The notes beneath the pieces were generated by a model, which was not told the origin of the DNA, made no database searches, and was given only the letters and a program-made list of their open reading frames with translations. Source: Curtobacterium sp. ZW137 (GTDB lineage Bacteria; Actinomycetota; Actinomycetes; Actinomycetales; Microbacteriaceae). Taken from it: a stretch of 64,000 nucleotides of DNA. Location: NCBI RefSeq assembly GCF_003762905.1, contig NZ_RJKS01000002.1, positions 356,039 to 420,038 of the forward strand. Direction: 5' to 3'. Shown here in pieces: positions 61,312-64,000 of the stretch. The translations under genes were made by a program, and so were the position numbers. The stretch's first letter is position 1; each line of letters begins with the position of its first letter.

Positions 61312-61317
61312 ACCGTA
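61312..61317 (-). promoter_or_regulatory. -10 box, probable leaderless promoter of the UMF1 gene
   Basis: TACGGT on the minus strand ends 6 nt before the ATG at 61305. Confidence 0.5.
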
Positions 61318-61373
61318 GCGCGTCCGGGTGACGCACCGGTGGCCCCGTTCCGGGTCACGTGCCGACCGTGCGC

Positions 61374-61418
61374 CGGACGGGAGGCGCGGTGCCGGTGGCG
61401 AGCCGAGCCTCCCGTCCG
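61374..61418 (-). terminator. Palindromic terminator (shared family, imperfect centre) behind the polyol operon
   Basis: A 12-bp stem (CGGACGGGAGGC with its complement) plus an inner CGG/CCG pairing around a GC-rich loop, 29 nt after the dehydrogenase stop. Confidence 0.75.
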
Positions 61419-61447
61419 CAGTGTGCACGCGCCGCGCGCGACGCGCG

Positions 61448-62515
61448 CTACGCGGCGGGGACGCCGGCCGGGTAGACGACGGACTTCAGGGACGCCGGGT
61501 CGGTGTCGCTCTCGAGGGCCTCGCGGACGTCGTCGAGCCCGAAGCGGCCGGTGACCAGCGAGTCGAGGTCGACCTGCCCGGACGCGACGAGCTCGATGGC
61601 GACCGGCCACGTGTTCGTGTACCGGAAGATCCCGGTGACCGTGACCTCGAGGTTCTGGATGTGCTCGACGGGCAGCGTCATCTCGGAGTTGCCGAGCCCG
61701 ACGAGGACCGCGGCTCCGGCGGGTCCGACGGCCTTGATCCCGTCGGAGACCGCGCGGGGTGCGCCGCTCGCGTCGATGAACGCGTCGACGGGGGCGATGT
61801 CGGACGCGACGGACACCACGGTCGGGTCGACGACCTCGGTCGCGCCGTAGGACAGTGCGCGCTCCCGACGCTCGGCGACGAGGTCGCTGATCACGATGCG
61901 GGACGCGCCGAAGGCCCTGGCCGCCTGCGCGCAGATGATGCCGATCGGACCGGCACCCGCGATGAGGACCGAGGAGCCGGGGACTATCCCGGCCTTCCGG
62001 ACGGCCGCGATGCCCACGGAGAGGGGTTCGAGGAGCGCGCCGGCCTCGAACGAGACGGTGTCCGGCAGCGTGTGCGCGAACTCGGCCTCGATCGTGACGT
62101 ACTCGGCGAACGCCCCGTCCACCGGCGGCGTCGCGTAGAAGCGCATGTGCGGGCAGAGGTTGTACCGGCCGGCGAGGCACTGCGCGCACCGGTGGCAGGG
62201 GCGCTGCGGTTCGACCGCGACGCGCTCCCCCACGCGGCCCGCGTCGACGCCGTCGCCGACGGCGACGATCGTGCCGGAGAGCTCGTGGCCGAGGACGAGG
62301 GGCTCCTCGACGACGAAGTCGCCGATCCGGCCGTGCCGGAAGTAGTGCACGTCGGAGCCGCAGACGCCGACCGCGGCGACCTGGACGAGGACGTCGCCCG
62401 GGTCGACCGCGGGGACGGGACGGTCCTCCACGGTGAGGTCGTCCTGGCCCTGCAGGACGCTGACGCGCTGGGTGCTGCCGCGCTGGGTGTCGGAGCGCTG
62501 GGTGCTGGTGGTCAT
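61448..62515 (-). CDS. Zinc-dependent polyol dehydrogenase (sorbitol/xylitol dehydrogenase-like)
   Basis: A 355-residue medium-chain dehydrogenase. Catalytic zinc ligands are C52 (VGVCGSDVHYF), H77-E78 (GHE) and E in ALLEPLSV. The structural zinc site has C107, C110, C113 and C121. The cofactor loop reads GAGPIGIICAQAARAFGA with SDL after the second strand, which favours NAD. CGSDVHYFRHGRIGDF is the sorbitol/xylitol dehydrogenase signature. The N terminus carries a repeated STQRSDTQRG tail. ATG 62515 overlaps the ROK stop (ATGA). Confidence 0.9.
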   Translation of the reverse strand: MTTSTQRSDTQRGSTQRVSVLQGQDDLTVEDRPVPAVDPGDVLVQVAAVGVCGSDVHYFRHGRIGDFVVEEPLVLGHELSGTIVAVGDGVDAGRVGERVAVEPQRPCHRCAQCLAGRYNLCPHMRFYATPPVDGAFAEYVTIEAEFAHTLPDTVSFEAGALLEPLSVGIAAVRKAGIVPGSSVLIAGAGPIGIICAQAARAFGASRIVISDLVAERRERALSYGATEVVDPTVVSVASDIAPVDAFIDASGAPRAVSDGIKAVGPAGAAVLVGLGNSEMTLPVEHIQNLEVTVTGIFRYTNTWPVAIELVASGQVDLDSLVTGRFGLDDVREALESDTDPASLKSVVYPAGVPAA

Positions 62516-63813
62516 GGGGTGGTCGCTTCCTGCGAGGTGGAGGTGGGATCAGGAGTGGGAGTGGGGGCCGGGGCGAGGGTCGGGTCGTCGAGCAGGTCGC
62601 GGAACCCGAGCTCGGCTGCGCCACGGAGGAGCACGTCGGCGCCGAGCGCGGTGGGCACGATCCGGACCCGGTCGGCCATCGCCGCCATCGACTGCGCCCG
62701 GACCGCGGTGACGATCCGGTCACCGACGTGCCCGAGGAGCACGCCGAGGAACCCGCCGAGGACGACGACCTCGGGGTTGACGGTGTGGATCGCGTTCCGG
62801 AGCCCGGTCGCGAGCGCCGCGACCTGGCGGTCCACGACCCGCTCGACCTCGGGACCCCCGGCGTCCAGCGCGGCGGCGAGGGCCGGCAGGTCGTCCGCGT
62901 CGACCCCGGTCACGGCGACGAGGGCGGCTCGGGAGGCTTCGGTCTCGAGACACCCGAACGCACCGCAGTGGCACCGGATCCCGTTGTCCGCCACGAACGT
63001 GTGCCCGAGCTCGCCCGCGTAGCCGTCCGCACCGCTCAGGGGTCGGTCGGCGCTGATCACGCCGCCACCGATGCCGCTCGCGCCGCCGTTGAGGTACACG
63101 AGGTCGCGGACCCCGCGCCCGCTGCCGTAGAGGTGCTCAGCCCGGGCACCGAGGTTCGCGTCGTTCGCGACCCGCACCGGCCGTCCGGTCGCGACGGCGA
63201 GGGGTCCGGCGAACGGCTCGTCGCGCCAGCCGAGGTGCGGGGCGTACCGGACGAGGCCGTCCTCGACGCGGACGGTGCCGGGGATCGAGACGCCGATCCC
63301 GACCGTGCGGAACGACCGCATCACGTCCTGCAGGCCGTCGAGGAGCCCGGCGACGATGCGCACGGCGTCCGCGGCGCCCGGCCGGTGGTCGGTGTGCTCG
63401 GTGACGCGGTGCCGGATGCTGCCGTCGAGACCGACGAGGGCGACCGTGACGGCGTCGATCTCCACGGTCACGGCGACGGCGACGACGTCCGGGGACGCCC
63501 GGACGACGGGGCTCGGACGGCCGACGCCGGGTGCGGCTCCCTCGGACTCGCGGACGAGCCCGAGGTCGACGAGCTCCCCGACGAGCGCCAGCGTCGTCGA
63601 GCGGTTCAGCCCGGTGCGGCGGGTCAGGTCGGCGCGCGTCAGCGGTCCGTCCTCGTGCACGATCCGGAGCACGCGGGCGGTGTTCCGCCGCGGCCGGTCG
63701 GCGCCGGGCGCAGACTCGCGGGCCACGGGGTCGCGGGGCACGGGCTCGCGGGCGACGGGGTCGCCGGGCACGGGCTCGCGGGGCACGTCGGGTGGCATCG
63801 GCGCGGCGCTCAC
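62512..63813 (-). CDS. ROK-family transcriptional regulator
   Basis: A 433-residue repressor of the ROK/NagC/XylR type. The N-terminal winged helix reads VLRIVHEDGPLTRADLTRRTGLNRSTTLALVGELVDLGLV. It is followed by a sugar-kinase-like fold with LGWRDEPFAGPL, VANDANLGARAEHLYG and the zinc site CHCGAFGCLE. About 30 Pro/Arg/Glu-rich residues from a 24-bp DNA repeat precede the helix-turn-helix. GTG 63813 overlaps the upstream isomerase stop (GTGA), so the three genes form one unit and the regulator probably controls it. Confidence 0.9.
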   Translation of the reverse strand: MSAAPMPPDVPREPVPGDPVAREPVPRDPVARESAPGADRPRRNTARVLRIVHEDGPLTRADLTRRTGLNRSTTLALVGELVDLGLVRESEGAAPGVGRPSPVVRASPDVVAVAVTVEIDAVTVALVGLDGSIRHRVTEHTDHRPGAADAVRIVAGLLDGLQDVMRSFRTVGIGVSIPGTVRVEDGLVRYAPHLGWRDEPFAGPLAVATGRPVRVANDANLGARAEHLYGSGRGVRDLVYLNGGASGIGGGVISADRPLSGADGYAGELGHTFVADNGIRCHCGAFGCLETEASRAALVAVTGVDADDLPALAAALDAGGPEVERVVDRQVAALATGLRNAIHTVNPEVVVLGGFLGVLLGHVGDRIVTAVRAQSMAAMADRVRIVPTALGADVLLRGAAELGFRDLLDDPTLAPAPTPTPDPTSTSQEATTP

Positions 63814-64000
63814 CGCGACTGCGAGAACGCCGCGTCGAAGGCGGCGTCGGGCGGGGCGATCGTGCCGAGGCGCCGGATGAACGCCAGTGCCTCCGGGCCG
63901 CCGACGAGCCGGTCCATGCCCGCGTCCTCCCACTCGACGCTCGTCGGCCCGGTGTAGCCGATGTGGTTCAGCACGCGGAACACACGCTCCCACGGCACGT
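63810..64000 (-). CDS. Sugar phosphate isomerase/epimerase, C-terminal fragment
   Basis: About 62 C-terminal residues of a TIM-barrel isomerase; the gene continues past the right edge. Visible are HIGYTGPTSVEWEDAGMDRLVGGPEALAFIRRL, where the SVEWED strand supplies the last metal-binding Glu of AP endonuclease 2-like isomerases. The end overlaps the ROK start codon. It is the first visible gene of the polyol operon. Confidence 0.78.
   Translation of the reverse strand, partial: VPWERVFRVLNHIGYTGPTSVEWEDAGMDRLVGGPEALAFIRRLGTIAPPDAAFDAAFSQSR

Overview
This is a roughly 70% GC actinobacterial chromosome segment. A mycothiol S-conjugate amidase, a class-C radical-free primary metabolism set, a DUF4307/DUF501/FtsB-like gene set and gene style point to Microbacteriaceae, and a Curtobacterium-like plant- or soil-associated organism is my best guess (inference; no phylogeny was run). 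All 64 kb look chromosomal. I see no phage, plasmid, insertion sequence, transposase or CRISPR array.

Layout. 1-9.2 kb: housekeeping genes (uppS fragment, TrhA/hemolysin III, mca, greA, ilvA, an AI-2E-type exporter, a YcaQ-like DNA glycosylase, htpX-lemA). 9.4-16.6 kb: a large Ig-like membrane protein, an acyl-CoA synthetase, a ThrE-type exporter and a fatty acid desaturase. 16.7-29.8 kb: tRNA-Leu and a conserved actinobacterial block on the minus strand read rplY-pth-mfd-(nhaA on plus)-mazG-hisS-eno-ftsB-DUF501-ndh. 30-36 kb: a polyol-type MFS carrier, a secreted hypothetical protein and a NarL-type two-component pair. 36.1-48.7 kb: a catabolic island for hexuronates with an ABC sugar importer. 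48.7-56.3 kb: a degenerate Fic/Doc protein, a second two-component pair, gluconokinase and 6-phosphogluconate dehydrogenase back to back, an 8-bp tandem array, and a membrane-tethered molybdopterin oxidoreductase. 56.3-59.6 kb: glmU-prs-prmC-like. 59.9-64 kb: a UMF1-type MFS carrier and a polyol operon (isomerase, ROK regulator, zinc dehydrogenase).

How the genes work together. UxaC (glucuronate to fructuronate), UxuB (fructuronate to mannonate) and ManD (mannonate to 2-keto-3-deoxygluconate) form most of a hexuronate pathway. They sit with an ABC importer, two sugar isomerases and a Gfo/Idh/MocA oxidoreductase around one LacI-type regulator. A 36-bp nested palindrome lies between lacI and the importer, and half of it recurs upstream of the isomerase gene at 48.6 kb, so a small local regulon is likely. 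2-keto-3-deoxygluconate kinase and aldolase are not in the window. GntK and Gnd would take gluconate into the pentose phosphate pathway.

The most unusual non-coding content is two sets of dispersed repeats. One is a family of long, T-less palindromic terminators with a shared core, found at six gene ends. The other is a composite element of 19-bp units plus a 21-bp-stem hairpin, found at three loci next to such terminators. A 25-copy array of an 8-bp unit and two 71/72-bp-period repeats add to this. Many genes have a TANNNT box about six bases before the start codon, which suggests leaderless transcripts. There is also a candidate structured small RNA divergent from hisS.
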